A model generated the notes under the pieces. It was not told where the DNA came from and did not search any database. It worked only from the letters and a program-made list of their open reading frames with translations. A program made the translations under genes and the position numbers. Below, piece after piece: positions 16,815 through 27,948 of a stretch of 64,000 bases of DNA. Numbering within the stretch: position 1 is the first letter of the stretch; each line of letters opens with the position of its first letter. The DNA lies in assembly GCF_018449525.1 (NCBI RefSeq), contig NZ_JAAVUS010000004.1, positions 62,001 through 126,000 on the forward strand. The letters are read 5' to 3'. This stretch comes from Bradyrhizobium sp. dw_78. GTDB lineage: Bacteria; Pseudomonadota; Alphaproteobacteria; Rhizobiales; Xanthobacteraceae.

Positions 16815-17618
16815 TCAATTCCGGTTGCCGTCGTCGGCGGGCATGCACAGCGCCCGATGCTTGGCCTCGCCGATGAAGGCCAGAATCTGTGCGATCGCGG
16901 GATCCTCAGCCGCCAAAGGCTGTACCGCGGCCAACCGCTCCGCGAAAATCCCCGGCCCGTGAAACAGCTTTTGATAGAACGAACGCACCGCCGCGAGCCG
17001 TTCGCGTGTGAATTTGCGCCGCTTCATGCCGATGATGTTGAGACCTTCGAGGCTGGCATATTGACCATTGGCGAGGCCGAACGGAATCACGTCGCCGCGC
17101 ACGCCGCAAACGCCGCCGATCATCACCTGCGGTCCGATCCGCGTAAACTGATGCACCGCCGACAATCCGCCGATGAAAACGAAATCACCGATCTCGCAAT
17201 GACCGCCCAATGTGGCGGATGTCGCGAAGATCACGTCGTTGCCGACATGGCAGTCGTGGCCGACATGACTGCAATTCATGAAATAGCCGCGGTCGCCGAC
17301 GCGGGTAATGCCGCCGCCGGCAACGGTACCGGCATTCATGGTCACGGATTCCCGGATCGTGCAGCCGGCGCCGACCTCCAGTTTCGTCAGTTCACCGCGA
17401 TAGCTCAGCGATTGCGGCGGCGTTCCCAGCGAGGCGAACGGATAGATCGTGCAACCGTCGCCGATCGTGGTCTGCGCGGTGATGTGGACATGGGCGATCA
17501 GCTTGCAGTTAGCGCCGATCACGACGTTGGGACCGATGATGCAATAGGGGCCGACGGAGGTGCCCTCGCCGATCACAGCGCCATCTTCGATCCGCGCAGT
17601 GGGGTCGATCATGCTCAT
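16815..17618 (-). CDS. lpxA: Acyl-ACP--UDP-N-acetylglucosamine O-acyltransferase
   Basis: 267 residues forming a left-handed beta-helix of hexapeptide repeats (IDPTARIEDGAVIGEGTSVG...), followed by a helical C-terminus (KRRKFTRERLAAVRSFYQKL). The catalytic histidine lies in YFMNCSHVGHDCHVG. It starts lipid A synthesis by adding a 3-hydroxyacyl chain to UDP-GlcNAc (or its 3-amino analogue). It sits about 220 bases after fabZ, an unusually long gap for this cluster, with a GCCCGGC/GCCGGGC stem near the fabZ stop. Confidence 0.95.
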   Translation of the reverse strand: MSMIDPTARIEDGAVIGEGTSVGPYCIIGPNVVIGANCKLIAHVHITAQTTIGDGCTIYPFASLGTPPQSLSYRGELTKLEVGAGCTIRESVTMNAGTVAGGGITRVGDRGYFMNCSHVGHDCHVGNDVIFATSATLGGHCEIGDFVFIGGLSAVHQFTRIGPQVMIGGVCGVRGDVIPFGLANGQYASLEGLNIIGMKRRKFTRERLAAVRSFYQKLFHGPGIFAERLAAVQPLAAEDPAIAQILAFIGEAKHRALCMPADDGNRN

Positions 17619-17838
17619 CGAACAGTCCCGTGCCAGCCAAACTCGTTGGTTACGAATGTATCAGGGTTTTCCGCTGGTTAACGCGGGACAACGGCACTGT
17701 CCAGTGACGTCTGATGACCCCGTATTTCAGCGGTCCGGACGCAGCCCATATACAAGTCCGGTCGCGGTCATTGAGAGGAAGCCGGCGCCGGATAAATGCG
17801 ATGCGCGCCCGGCGGCCGGGCAAGCAACCGCCTCCCCG

Positions 17839-18297
17839 TCAGTCGGTCAGCATCGCGCCCACATCGGCTTCCGCGACGACAACGCCGTTGACCTTGGCGT
17901 CGCCGTGAAACCACCACATGTCCCTGCGCTTGCCGATCTTGCGCATGTGATATTCGATGGTCGAGCCGGGCAGCACCGGCTTGCGGAATTTGCATTTATC
18001 GATCGTGAGAAAATAGACCGCCCTCGGCTTCTCGGTGCCTTGGACCGAGAGGATGCCGATGACGCCGGCGGTCTGCGCCATCGCCTCGATCATCATCACA
18101 CCCGGATAGACCGGACGGTCCGGAAAGTGTCCCGGAAACACAGGTTCGTTGAACGTGACGTTCTTGACACCAATGCCGCTGAAATCGCTTCGGATATTGA
18201 TGACCCGATCGATCAGCAGCATCGGATAGCGATGCGGCAGGGTGGCGAGGATTTTGTTGATATCAACATCCTCAAAAATGACCGACGCCTCCTCCAT
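17839..18297 (-). CDS. fabZ: 3-hydroxyacyl-[ACP] dehydratase FabZ
   Basis: 152 residues, single hot-dog fold. The active-site histidine is in the family hallmark [27 protein letters not shown] (key residues H and, further on, E). It starts [16 protein letters not shown] after a short leader. It dehydrates 3-hydroxyacyl-ACP and so competes with LpxA/LpxD for hydroxyacyl-ACP, which explains its place among the lpx genes. The ATG at 18297 shares one base with the stop of the lpxD remnant (TGATG); the GTG one codon earlier is the alternative. Confidence 0.95.
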   Translation of the reverse strand: MEEASVIFEDVDINKILATLPHRYPMLLIDRVINIRSDFSGIGVKNVTFNEPVFPGHFPDRPVYPGVMMIEAMAQTAGVIGILSVQGTEKPRAVYFLTIDKCKFRKPVLPGSTIEYHMRKIGKRRDMWWFHGDAKVNGVVVAEADVGAMLTD

Positions 18298-18605
18298 CAC
18301 TCCCTTTCCTCACCCTTCGGATCGGCCGCACGGCTACGAAGGAGGTTGATTCCGACCTCGGTCACCGGCGCGGCATTGTCGCCAATCGTCAGATTGTCCG
18401 CGAAGCGCGGCTGAGCCGCCAGCAGACAATGCCCACCGATAGGCACATTGTGGCTGATTTGACACGGCTTGTCGATTTGAGTGCCGACGCCCTCGAACAA
18501 AGCCAGAGCCTGTCGTCCGGTATACGGCGCAACCGTCAGAGCCAGCGCGGCCAGATCAACCTGCGCCGGCCACGACAGATGTTTAAACGCTGCCGGTCGC
18601 GCCAT
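18297..18605 (-). pseudogene. Eroded lpxD (UDP-3-O-acylglucosamine N-acyltransferase) remnant
   Basis: At the syntenic position of lpxD between bamA and fabZ there are only about 102 codons instead of roughly 350. The ORF begins MARPAAFKHLSWPAQVDLAA. It retains one recognisable stretch of the LpxD left-handed helix (GTQIDKPCQISHNVPIGGHC, then LLAAQ and DNLTIGDNA) and a charged tail (ADPKGEERE). Most hexapeptide repeats and the catalytic region are gone. The frame is still open, so loss was by in-frame deletions. It might be translated but cannot be a functional LpxD, so another lpxD must exist elsewhere. Alternative: an unrelated small protein, judged less likely. Confidence 0.7.
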
Positions 18606-18636
18606 CCCAGCCGCCTGGCCCGCCCCGAGCACTAAC

Positions 18637-21168
18637 TCAGAACGAGGTACCACCGCCGAACTTGAACTCCTGGACGACGTCGTACTTGCCCTTGGTGATC
18701 GGCACCGCGTAGTCGAAGCGCAGCGGACCGAACGGCGAAGCCCAGATCAAGCCGACACCGACCGATGAACGAATAACATTGCCATCATCAAACGACATCG
18801 CGCATTTGCAGGGGTTGCCGTTGACCAGACCGTTGACTTCACCGGTAGCGGCCCATGACGTCGGCCCCTGATAATCCCACAGCGATCCGGCGTCGGCATA
18901 AACCGCGCCCTTAAGACCGACTTCCTTCGGCAGGAACCAGAACGGCATCTGGAGTTCGAACGACGCTCCCCAGTATTTGGTGCCGCCGAGCGCATCGCCC
19001 GTTTGCGTATAGGGGTAGAAGGTCAGATCGCGCGGGCCGATACCGTTAGGTGCAAAGCCGCGGACCAGATTCGGTCCCATCTGGAAATTATCGAGCATAC
19101 GCAGCTGATTATTGCCGACCTGATTGAGCATGCCGCTCTGGACGTGAACCAACCCGACGATGTCGGCAACCAGCGGCGTGTAGTATTTCGCGTCGACCAT
19201 CGACTTCAGGTAGCTGACGTCACCACCAACACCGGCAAAATCCTGCTTGAAATCGACCAGCAAACCGTCGGTCGGATTCTTGTTGTTATCGAGGGTGTTG
19301 TAGTCGAGCGAATAGCCCAGCGCCGAAACCCATTCCGCACCGTTTTGCAGTTCCTGCCGAACCGGCAGCGACGATTCGCCGTCAGCCAAACAGCCCGGCA
19401 AGAAACCGGCCTGGGAATTGCCGGTGGGATCGACGCCATTCAAGACTTGGCTGATGTAAGCCGGCGTTGGCAGGAACGTCGAACTGCTCGGGTTCAGGTT
19501 GTTACAATTGTCGAGCTGGAACGGCAGCGTGATCTGCTGCTGATACAGCGAGTAGCGAAGCTGCAACGACAAATCCTCGCGCAGAGCAAATCCGAGCCGG
19601 GGAGAGAAACCGATCGTCTTGGTGCCATACGAAATATAGTCGTTTGCGAGCTGTTCACGGTAGTACACGTCAAGCCCAGCCGCGACGCGATAATCCAGCA
19701 GATAGGGCTCGACAAAGGACAGTGAGACGCCACGCGCATACTCGCCGTATGTGACCGATGCTTTCGCATAAAGACCGCGGCCCAGGAAGTTACGTTCCGA
19801 AATGCTGACCTCGGCGAGCGCGCCATCGGTGGTCGAGTAGCCACCCGACACCGAGAAGTCACCGGTGGATTTCTCCTCCAGATCGACATCGAGAACGATG
19901 CGATCGCTGGAAGATCCAGGCTCGGTCGTGATCTTCACGGTCTTGAAGAAATCGAGGTTCTTCAGGCGGCGCTCGGCGCGATCGACCAGCGCGCGGTTGT
20001 AGGCGTCGCCCTCCGCGATATCGAATTCACGGCGGATCACATAGTCGCGGGTGCGGGTGTTGCCACGGACGTTGATGCGCTCGATGTAAACGCGTGGACC
20101 TTCGTCGATAGCAAACGTGATGGAAACGGTGTGCGCATCGAAATTGCGGTCACCGCGCGGACGCACAACCGCAAAGGCATAACCGCGGCGCGACGCCTCG
20201 ATCTGCATTTCCTCGACGGACTTTTCCAGCGCCTCGGCGTCGTACAGCGAGCCGACATAAACACGGGAGAAATTGGACAGTGTATTTCCGTCAAGCGTCG
20301 GAATGCTGGACTGATAATTGATCGAGGCGACCCGGTATTGCTGGCCCTCCTCGATCTTGAACGTAACCAAAAAGCCCTTTTTGTCCGGATCGTATTCGGT
20401 CAGCGCGGCCACCACCTGCACGTCGGCAAAGCCGTGCTTCAGATAGTAACGGCGAATCAGGTCGCGGTCGGCTTCGATCCGGTCCGGGTCATACACGTCA
20501 TTACTGCCGAGAAAACTCAGCCAGTTCGATTCGCGCGTCTTGATGATGTCCTTGAGGCGATAGGACGAATAAACCTTGTTGCCGACGAACTCGATCGACC
20601 GGACGCCGGTTTTCACACCTTCGGTGATCTCGAAGACAAGATCGACACGATTGTTCGGCTGTTCGATGATTTGAGGATCGACGCGGACGTCATAACGGCC
20701 GGCATGCCGGTAGATTTCGGCGATGCGCTGGGCGTCGGATTGCACCATCGGACGCGACAGCGTTCCGCGCGGCTTGGACTGAACCTCGCCCGAGAGCTGC
20801 TCGTCCTTGATCTTCTTGTTACCTTCGAAGGCGACCCGGTTGATGACGGGATTTTCGACCACGACCACAACCAGATGGCCGCCCGCCGCCGGATTGATCT
20901 TCACATCCTGGAACAGGCCGGTCTCGATCAGGGCTTTCAGACCGTCATCGATCGCCGCCTGGTCGAGACGCCCCCCGGGGCCCGCCTTGAAATAGGAACG
21001 AATGGTCTCAATCTCGACGCGCCGGTTGCCCTGGACTTCGATCGAGTCAACCGTCTGGGCGGCAGCGGCCGTTGGCACAAGCATGGCCGCGAGAGAGGCG
21101 GCGACCGGCGTGGCGAACAGAACCAGGGCGGCAAACAGACCACCCCGCACTCGCATTCCAACATTCAT
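18637..21168 (-). CDS. bamA: Outer membrane protein assembly factor BamA
   Basis: 843 residues. A signal peptide ends near PTAAAAQ, followed by POTRA domains starting TVDSIEVQGNRRVEIETIR and repeating (INRVAFEGNKKI, VRSIEFVGNKVYSS, IERINVRGNTRTRDYVIRRE). A 16-stranded barrel follows with the lid-lock motif region (LVRGFAPNGIGPRD). The C-terminus is F (GGGTSF), as for outer-membrane barrels. It inserts beta-barrel proteins into the outer membrane. The start MNVGMRVRGG gives a proper signal; in-frame ATGs 42 codons or more upstream are possible alternatives. It follows rseP, as is usual. Confidence 0.95.
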   Translation of the reverse strand: MNVGMRVRGGLFAALVLFATPVAASLAAMLVPTAAAAQTVDSIEVQGNRRVEIETIRSYFKAGPGGRLDQAAIDDGLKALIETGLFQDVKINPAAGGHLVVVVVENPVINRVAFEGNKKIKDEQLSGEVQSKPRGTLSRPMVQSDAQRIAEIYRHAGRYDVRVDPQIIEQPNNRVDLVFEITEGVKTGVRSIEFVGNKVYSSYRLKDIIKTRESNWLSFLGSNDVYDPDRIEADRDLIRRYYLKHGFADVQVVAALTEYDPDKKGFLVTFKIEEGQQYRVASINYQSSIPTLDGNTLSNFSRVYVGSLYDAEALEKSVEEMQIEASRRGYAFAVVRPRGDRNFDAHTVSITFAIDEGPRVYIERINVRGNTRTRDYVIRREFDIAEGDAYNRALVDRAERRLKNLDFFKTVKITTEPGSSSDRIVLDVDLEEKSTGDFSVSGGYSTTDGALAEVSISERNFLGRGLYAKASVTYGEYARGVSLSFVEPYLLDYRVAAGLDVYYREQLANDYISYGTKTIGFSPRLGFALREDLSLQLRYSLYQQQITLPFQLDNCNNLNPSSSTFLPTPAYISQVLNGVDPTGNSQAGFLPGCLADGESSLPVRQELQNGAEWVSALGYSLDYNTLDNNKNPTDGLLVDFKQDFAGVGGDVSYLKSMVDAKYYTPLVADIVGLVHVQSGMLNQVGNNQLRMLDNFQMGPNLVRGFAPNGIGPRDLTFYPYTQTGDALGGTKYWGASFELQMPFWFLPKEVGLKGAVYADAGSLWDYQGPTSWAATGEVNGLVNGNPCKCAMSFDDGNVIRSSVGVGLIWASPFGPLRFDYAVPITKGKYDVVQEFKFGGGTSF

Positions 21169-21332
21169 GCGCCACGCGCCCTTGTCATTCCAAGGTCGAC
21201 CCACACCCCCGTGAATCGACAGATTCCCATTTGTAGTCCCGCTTGTAGACAATTTCACCCCGCCGGCAAACGTCCGATTGCGCTGCAATTTCATTTTCGT
21301 TCCAAGACGTTGCCTATCGGCCACGCCAGGCA

Positions 21333-22484
21333 TCACGACGCGGCCAGATGCAGAATGTCGTTATAGGTGGCGAACACCATCAGCATAAGCACCAACCCCA
21401 GCCCGATTCGGAACCCCATTTCCTGCGCCCGATCCGACAGCGGACGACCCCGAACCGCTTCGAAGGCATAGAACAAAAGATGCCCGCCATCGAGCAACGG
21501 CACGGGAAACAGGTTGAGCAGCCCGATCGAAATCGAGAGCATCGCGGCGAGCTGAATCAAGGCAGCCAGGCCGATGGTCGCGACCTGACCCGAGATCTGC
21601 GCGATCCGCAGCGGTCCGCCGACCTGATCGGCGGCCTCACGACCGGTAAAGACCCCGCCGATATAGGCCAGCGTGCGTTCGATCACGAACCAGGTTTCCT
21701 TGACACCGAGCCACACGGCGGTAGCCGGGTTCACGCGCTCGGTGGTGACATCGCCGGGCGATGTCGCACGCGTGATTCCGAGCACGCCCATCCGATGGAC
21801 GTTCCCGAACGGATCCTTCACCTCCTTGAGTTCCGGCGTTCCCTGCAATTGCACGGTCGAATCGCCGCGCTTGACCGTGAATGCCAGCGGGTCGCCGGCA
21901 TTGATGCCGACAATCCGCTGCATGTCGGAGAAGCTCTCGATGGTCTCACCATTGATCGCCGTCACGACGTCGCCGACCTGGAAGCCGGCCGCCGCCGCGG
22001 CGCTGCCGACCTCGATCTTGTCGACGCGCGCCGAGGTGCTCGGCTTGCCGAAGAACGTGAACATGCCAGCAAAGATCAGGATCGCGAGCACGAAATTGGC
22101 AATCGGACCGGCGGCGACGATAGCGGCCCGCGGTCCGACCTTCTTGTGATGGAAGCTTCCCGCACGCTCCTCTGCGGTCATGCCGGCGAGCAGGACGGAA
22201 GACGGCGTGGAGGCCTCGGTTTCGTCGCCGAAAAACTTGACATAACCGCCAAGCGGCACAGCCGAAATCTTCCAGCGGGTGCCATGACGGTCGTTGAAAC
22301 CAACGAGTTCCGGCCCAAAGCCCAGCGAGAAAGTTAACACCTTCACGCCGGCCCAGCGGGCAACCAGGAAATGCCCGAGCTCATGAAAGAAAACGACAAT
22401 GGTGAGGACGAACAGGAAGGGGATCGCGTACCCCATGAGCAGATGGCTCAACGTATTGAAACTATGCAGAAAAAACTCTGACAT
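21333..22484 (-). CDS. rseP: Site-2 zinc metalloprotease RseP
   Basis: 383 residues, intramembrane protease that cleaves anti-sigma factors and signal-peptide remnants. Zinc site HELGH is H34-E35-H38 in the first transmembrane helix, and the third ligand region is PVPLLDGGHLLFY near the C-terminus. There is a PDZ domain in between (ARVDKIEVGSAAAAAGFQVG, DVVTAINGE) and about four membrane helices. It has the standard position between dxr and bamA. Start ATG gives MSEFFLHSFNTLSHLLMG. Confidence 0.95.
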   Translation of the reverse strand: MSEFFLHSFNTLSHLLMGYAIPFLFVLTIVVFFHELGHFLVARWAGVKVLTFSLGFGPELVGFNDRHGTRWKISAVPLGGYVKFFGDETEASTPSSVLLAGMTAEERAGSFHHKKVGPRAAIVAAGPIANFVLAILIFAGMFTFFGKPSTSARVDKIEVGSAAAAAGFQVGDVVTAINGETIESFSDMQRIVGINAGDPLAFTVKRGDSTVQLQGTPELKEVKDPFGNVHRMGVLGITRATSPGDVTTERVNPATAVWLGVKETWFVIERTLAYIGGVFTGREAADQVGGPLRIAQISGQVATIGLAALIQLAAMLSISIGLLNLFPVPLLDGGHLLFYAFEAVRGRPLSDRAQEMGFRIGLGLVLMLMVFATYNDILHLAAS

Positions 22485-22526
22485 ACAATTCCCCTCGCCC
22501 CGAGCCGAAAGCTCCGCCCCAACCGT

Positions 22527-23753
22527 CTAGGATGCCTTTGCGGCAATTTGAGGCAATAGGGTGGCGGCCCTATTTCGCGCATTATGGTCAACGTCGATGG
22601 CATCGTCGGCCGAGGTCAGCGGCGCCAAATTACCAGAACGCATCCACGCCTCCAGGGTTGCTTCAACCAGCCGCGCGATCGCACCGAACTTGATCTTGCC
22701 GGCGATGAAGGCGGCCACCGCCACCTCGTTGGCGGCGTTATAGACGGTGGTCGCGCCGTGGCCGGTGCGCAGCGCGTCATACGCCAGCCGCAGCCCCGGA
22801 AAACGGCCGAAATCCGGCGCCTCGAAGGTCAATTGCCCGATCTTGGCAAGATCGAGTTTCGCGGCCGGTCCAACGATACGGTCGGGCCAGCCGAGGCAAT
22901 GCGCGATCGGCGTGCGCATATCGGGCGATCCCAGCTGCGCCACAACCGAACGGTCGGAAAATTCAACCATGCCGTGAACAATCGACTGCGGATGCACCAA
23001 TACGTCGATTTCATCCGGAGAGAGCGCGAAAAGATAGGAGGCTTCGATGACCTCGAGCCCCTTGTTCATCATCGATGCCGAATCGATGGTGATCTTCTGC
23101 CCCATGCTCCAGTTCGGGTGTTTCAGCGCCTGGGCCAGTGTCGCCTGTTCGATGTCGGCGGCGGCCCAGGTCCGGAACGGCCCGCCGGACGCCGTGATGA
23201 TGACGCGAACCAGCTCCTCGCGATTGCCGGAACCAAGCGCCTGAAACAGCGCGTTGTGTTCGGAATCGGCAGGCAGGATGCAGGCGCCGGCCCTGGCCGC
23301 GCGCTCCATGAAAAAATCACCCGCGCAAACCAGGCATTCCTTGTTCGCGAGCGCAACGGTCGCGCCCCGGTCCACCGCCGCGAGCGCCGGCTTCAATCCG
23401 GCGGCGCCGCTGACGGCGGCCATGACCCAATCCGCCGGCCGCGATGCGGCCTCGATGATCGCGCTTTCGCCCGCGCCGCATTCGGTGCCCGTTCCAGCCA
23501 GCGCGTCCTGCAGATCTTTCAACAAAGTGGGATCGGCAATGGCCACGAATCGGGCGCGGAACTCCCTGGCAAGCTTCGCCAGCGCCTCGACATTGGTGTT
23601 GGCGGTCAGGGCCTCGACCCGATAGCGGCCGGGCGCGGCACGGAGCAAATCCATCGTGCTGTCGCCGATGGAACCGGTGGCGCCCAGCACAGTTACGGCA
23701 CGCACGGCGGAAGCGGCGGCCTTGTTGTTACGCAACGGAACAGCGCTCATCAT
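22527..23753 (-). CDS. dxr: 1-deoxy-D-xylulose 5-phosphate reductoisomerase
   Basis: 408 residues, second enzyme of the MEP isoprenoid route: DXP to MEP with NADPH. Seen: [18 protein letters not shown] (NADPH loop), [26 protein letters not shown] with the metal-binding acidic residues, [38 protein letters not shown] and [13 protein letters not shown]. The ATG pair at 23753/23750 starts one base after the cdsA stop, so the genes are coupled. Upstream in-frame codons belong to the cdsA reading region and are not family-like. Confidence 0.95.
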   Translation of the reverse strand: MMSAVPLRNNKAAASAVRAVTVLGATGSIGDSTMDLLRAAPGRYRVEALTANTNVEALAKLAREFRARFVAIADPTLLKDLQDALAGTGTECGAGESAIIEAASRPADWVMAAVSGAAGLKPALAAVDRGATVALANKECLVCAGDFFMERAARAGACILPADSEHNALFQALGSGNREELVRVIITASGGPFRTWAAADIEQATLAQALKHPNWSMGQKITIDSASMMNKGLEVIEASYLFALSPDEIDVLVHPQSIVHGMVEFSDRSVVAQLGSPDMRTPIAHCLGWPDRIVGPAAKLDLAKIGQLTFEAPDFGRFPGLRLAYDALRTGHGATTVYNAANEVAVAAFIAGKIKFGAIARLVEATLEAWMRSGNLAPLTSADDAIDVDHNARNRAATLLPQIAAKAS

Positions 23754-23754
23754 T

Positions 23755-24599
<845 letters not shown>

Positions 24600-24603
<4 letters not shown>

Positions 24604-25358
24604 GATCCGGTTTTCGCAACCAGGCCACCGAAGCGACGTTCGCGCCGGGCGTATTCGGCGATCGCTCCTTCCAGCGCGGCCTTATCGAAATCGGGCCAAT
24701 GGATCGGCACGAAAACGAGCTCGCTATAGGCCGCCTGCCACATCAGGAAGTTCGACAGCCGTTGCTCGCCGCTGGTGCGAATGATCAGGTCGGGATCGGG
24801 AATATCGGGCGTATCGAGGTACCGGCCAAGTACATCGGCGTCGATCGAGGAAGCCTCGCGTTTTCCTTCCGCGACCTCAAGCGCCAGACGCTGCGCCGCC
24901 TTGGCGATTTCCTGGCGCGAGCCATAGTTGAAGGCGACGACAAGGGTGAGCTTGGTGTTGGCTTTCGTCAGCTCTTCAGCCTCGTTCAGGAGCGCGCAAA
25001 TATCGGCCTCGAGGCCGGTGCGTTCGCCGATCACGCGCACCCGCACGCCGTCGCGATGCAAGGTTGCCAGATCGTTGCGGATGAACCTTCGGAGCAGGCC
25101 GAACAGATCGCCGATTTCGGTAGCCGGGCGCGACCAGTTTTCCGAGCTGAACGAGAAGATCGTCAGATAGAGAATGCCGAGTTCGGACGCCGCGCGAACC
25201 ACGCGGCGCAGCGCCTCTACCCCGCGGCGGTGCCCCTCCGCGCGCGGCAGGCTGCGGGCCGCCGCCCAGCGGCCGTTTCCGTCCATGATGATCGCCACAT
25301 GCACAGGATTATCGGCTCGGTCCGATGCTTGGGGTGCGGGGGCGGCGGCGTTCGACAT
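24600..25358 (-). CDS. uppS: Di-trans,poly-cis-undecaprenyl-diphosphate synthase
   Basis: 252 residues, cis-prenyltransferase that builds the C55 lipid carrier for peptidoglycan and O-antigen. Motifs: [13 protein letters not shown] with catalytic Asp, [39 protein letters not shown], and the C-terminal [19 protein letters not shown]. The start ATG gives a short variable leader ([12 protein letters not shown]). It is followed immediately by cdsA. Confidence 0.95.
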
Positions 25359-25383
25359 CGGTCAATCCTTGGCCAATCCTTGG

Positions 25384-25436
25384 AGCGTTTTTGAGCGAAG
25401 CGGACACCGGTTCGCGTGAAGAAAACGCGTCAAAAC
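25384..25436 (+). repeat. Dispersed 53-bp repeat, copy 1
   Basis: It starts AGCGTTTTTGAGCGAAGCGG and ends GAAAACGCGTCAAAAC. It matches the reverse strand of a segment near 35.0 kb at 47 of 53 positions by eye. AGCGTTTT near one end and AAAACGCG at the other are partly complementary. This is a small intergenic palindromic element between frr and uppS. Confidence 0.85.
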
Positions 25437-25448
25437 AACAAGAGGACG

Positions 25449-26012
25449 TTAAACGGTAAGAATTTCCTTTTCCTTGGCCGCAAGCAACTGATCGATCTCG
25501 GTAATCACGCCGTCGGTTGTCTTCTGCACATCGGCAGCCAGACGCTCCTGATCATCCTCGGAAATCTCGTGGTTCTTCTCCAGCTTTTTGACGGTATCGA
25601 GACCGTCGCGGCGGACATGCCGCACCGCGACCTTGGCGGCTTCCGCATATTTATGCGCCACTTTCACCAGTTCCTTGCGGCGCTCTTCGTTGAGTTCGGG
25701 AATACGAAGCCGAAGCACCTGGCCCTCGGTGGCGGGGCTCAAGCCGAGATTGGAATCGATGATCGCCTTTTCCACCGCCTTGACCATCGTTTTGTCCCAC
25801 ACCTGGACGGAAAGCAGTCGCGGCTCCGGCACGCTGATGGTCGCAACCTGATTGAGCGGCATGTGCGAGCCGTAAGCTTCGACTTGCACCGGCTCCAGCA
25901 TCGAGGCTGCGGCGCGGCCGGTCCGCAAGCCGCTCAATTCGTGCTTGAGCGACTGGGTGGCGCCCTGCATGCGGCGCTTCAATTCGTTGAGATCGAAACC
26001 GGGTGTGGGCAT
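25449..26012 (-). CDS. frr: Ribosome recycling factor
   Basis: 187 residues, the normal RRF length. It splits post-termination ribosomes with EF-G. The three-helix bundle sequence is clear: [24 protein letters not shown], the small domain [22 protein letters not shown], then [48 protein letters not shown] ribosome site precedes the ATG. It is third in rpsB-tsf-pyrH-frr order. Confidence 0.96.
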   Translation of the reverse strand: MPTPGFDLNELKRRMQGATQSLKHELSGLRTGRAAASMLEPVQVEAYGSHMPLNQVATISVPEPRLLSVQVWDKTMVKAVEKAIIDSNLGLSPATEGQVLRLRIPELNEERRKELVKVAHKYAEAAKVAVRHVRRDGLDTVKKLEKNHEISEDDQERLAADVQKTTDGVITEIDQLLAAKEKEILTV

Positions 26013-26080
26013 AATTCTCCCCTCCTTCCAGACTAGCCGCCGTCGTCAACCAACTTCCGGACGGGCCGTTAACAAGCCCG

Positions 26081-26797
26081 TCAACCGGCGACGATTGTGC
26101 CGCGGCCCGTTCCGCGCAGAATCGCGCCAATCGAGCCAGGCTCGGCGATCGAAAATACGATGATAGGCAGCGACGTCTCGCGGGCAAGCGCGAAAGCTGT
26201 CGCATCCATGACCTTGTAGCCGCCCTCGATCGCCTGCGAGTGAGTCAGGCGTTCAAACCGCTTCGCGGACGGGTCCTTTTTGGGATCGGCACTGTAGACG
26301 CCATCGACATTGGTGGCCTTCAGCACCACGTGGGCGCCGATTTCGGCGGCCCGCAACACCGCCGTAGTATCGGTGGTGAAAAACGGATTGCCGGTCCCGC
26401 CGCCCAGCAGCACGATCCGCCCTTCGGCAAGATATTTGTGCGCCGCGCCCCGGGTGAACAATTCGCAGATCTGCGGCATGACGAAGGCCGACAAGGTGCG
26501 CGCCGACGCCCCTTTTCGTTCGATCGCGGCCTCCAGCGCCAGGCAGTTCATCACGGTGGCGAGCATGCCCATGGTGTCGCCGGTCGGACGCGACACGCCC
26601 TGCGACGAGACCTCCACGCCGCGGACGATATTGCCGCCGCCGACCACGACCGCGATCTCGCCGCCCAGTTGACGGGCCGCAATCAGGTCGCCGGCGATCC
26701 GGTCGATGGTAAGCTGGTCGATGCCGAAGGATTGCGCGCCGGCGAGATATTCGCCGGAGAGCTTGATCACCACGCGACGATAGACCGGCTCAGCCAT
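26081..26797 (-). CDS. pyrH: Uridylate kinase
   Basis: 238 residues, amino-acid-kinase fold, phosphorylating UMP to UDP. Seen: [27 protein letters not shown], the UMP-binding region [41 protein letters not shown] and [12 protein letters not shown]. The ATG at 26797 gives the expected [16 protein letters not shown]; 23 extra upstream residues are not conserved. It sits between tsf and frr as usual. Confidence 0.96.
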   Translation of the reverse strand: MAEPVYRRVVIKLSGEYLAGAQSFGIDQLTIDRIAGDLIAARQLGGEIAVVVGGGNIVRGVEVSSQGVSRPTGDTMGMLATVMNCLALEAAIERKGASARTLSAFVMPQICELFTRGAAHKYLAEGRIVLLGGGTGNPFFTTDTTAVLRAAEIGAHVVLKATNVDGVYSADPKKDPSAKRFERLTHSQAIEGGYKVMDATAFALARETSLPIIVFSIAEPGSIGAILRGTGRGTIVAG

Positions 26798-26889
26798 GAT
26801 GCGATCGCTCTCCCTGAAGCCCGAATCAGCCAAGCCGATCGGACTCGTCGCTCGACTTCGGGCCATCGTGCCGGAAAAACCTCCGGCCG

Positions 26890-27819
26890 TTACTTCTTGC
26901 CGCTGGCCGCCGCGACTTCAGCTGCGAAATCGGATTCCTGCTTTTCGATTCCCTCGCCGAGAGCATAGCGCACAAATCCGGTAATCTTCACCGGCGCGCC
27001 GACTTTGCCCTCAACATCCTTTAGCGCCTGGCCTACGGACTTGCCGTTATGCTCGGCGTGGATCGAAGCCTGCTCCAGCAGGCAAACTTCCTTGTAATAG
27101 GTCTTCAGGCCGGACTCGACGATCTTTTCGATCACGTTCTCCGGCTTGCCCTGCTGGCGGTACTTGTCGGCCAGCACATCCTTTTCGCGCTTCACGACGG
27201 CGGGATCGAGCCCGGCCGGGTCCAGCGCCTGCGGATTGGCGGCCGCGACATGCATCGCGAGCTGCCTGCCAAGCATGGCTAGTTCGTCGGTTTTACCAGC
27301 CGATTCAAGCGCCACGATCACGCCCATCTTGCCGGCGCCGTCGATGACGGAGCCATGCACATAACTCGACACCACGCCCTTGCCGACTTCGAGCGAAGCC
27401 GCGCGGCGCAGCGTCATGTTCTCGCCGATGGTCGCGATCGCATCGGAAATGGCGGTCTCGACCGTCACGTCCCCGACCTTCGCCGCCTTGATCTTCTCGA
27501 TGTCGGCGCCGCTGTGCAACGCGACCTGCGCGATCATCTTGACCAGTCCCTGGAACTGTTCGTTGCGCGCGACGAAGTCCGTCTCGGAATTGACCTCGAC
27601 GACCACGCCCTTGGTACCCGACGTCACGGCGCCGATCAGGCCTTCCGCCGCGACGCGGCCGGCCTTCTTTGCAGCCTTCGACAGGCCCTTCTTGCGCAGC
27701 CAATCCTGGGCAGCCTGCATGTCGCCGCCGGTCTCGGTGAGCGCCGCCTTGCAATCCATCATGCCCGCGCCGGTCGACTCGCGGAGGTCCTTGACCATCA
27801 CTGCTGTGATCGTAGCCAT
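26890..27819 (-). CDS. tsf: Elongation factor Ts
   Basis: 309 residues, nucleotide-exchange factor for EF-Tu. The N-terminal UBA-like domain [21 protein letters not shown] has the TDFV-equivalent region [17 protein letters not shown]. Two core domains follow ([36 protein letters not shown]). It is downstream of rpsB by about 130 bases. Confidence 0.96.
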   Translation of the reverse strand: MATITAVMVKDLRESTGAGMMDCKAALTETGGDMQAAQDWLRKKGLSKAAKKAGRVAAEGLIGAVTSGTKGVVVEVNSETDFVARNEQFQGLVKMIAQVALHSGADIEKIKAAKVGDVTVETAISDAIATIGENMTLRRAASLEVGKGVVSSYVHGSVIDGAGKMGVIVALESAGKTDELAMLGRQLAMHVAAANPQALDPAGLDPAVVKREKDVLADKYRQQGKPENVIEKIVESGLKTYYKEVCLLEQASIHAEHNGKSVGQALKDVEGKVGAPVKITGFVRYALGEGIEKQESDFAAEVAAASGKK

Positions 27820-27948
27820 CGTTGAACGTCCTTCTTGCCTGTCAGGGCGACCGCAACGCGGTCTTCCGACTCGCTCCTGCCAGCCACAGGGGATGTCGTA
27901 TCGGAAACTTAAAGCGATGGCCGGAACGATCCGGCCATCGCGATTACC

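Noticed and set aside
18297..18653. A complete small unrelated gene between bamA and fabZ
   Set aside because: Position, hexapeptide-repeat island and tail composition fit an eroded lpxD better; extending to 18653 would also overlap the bamA end.
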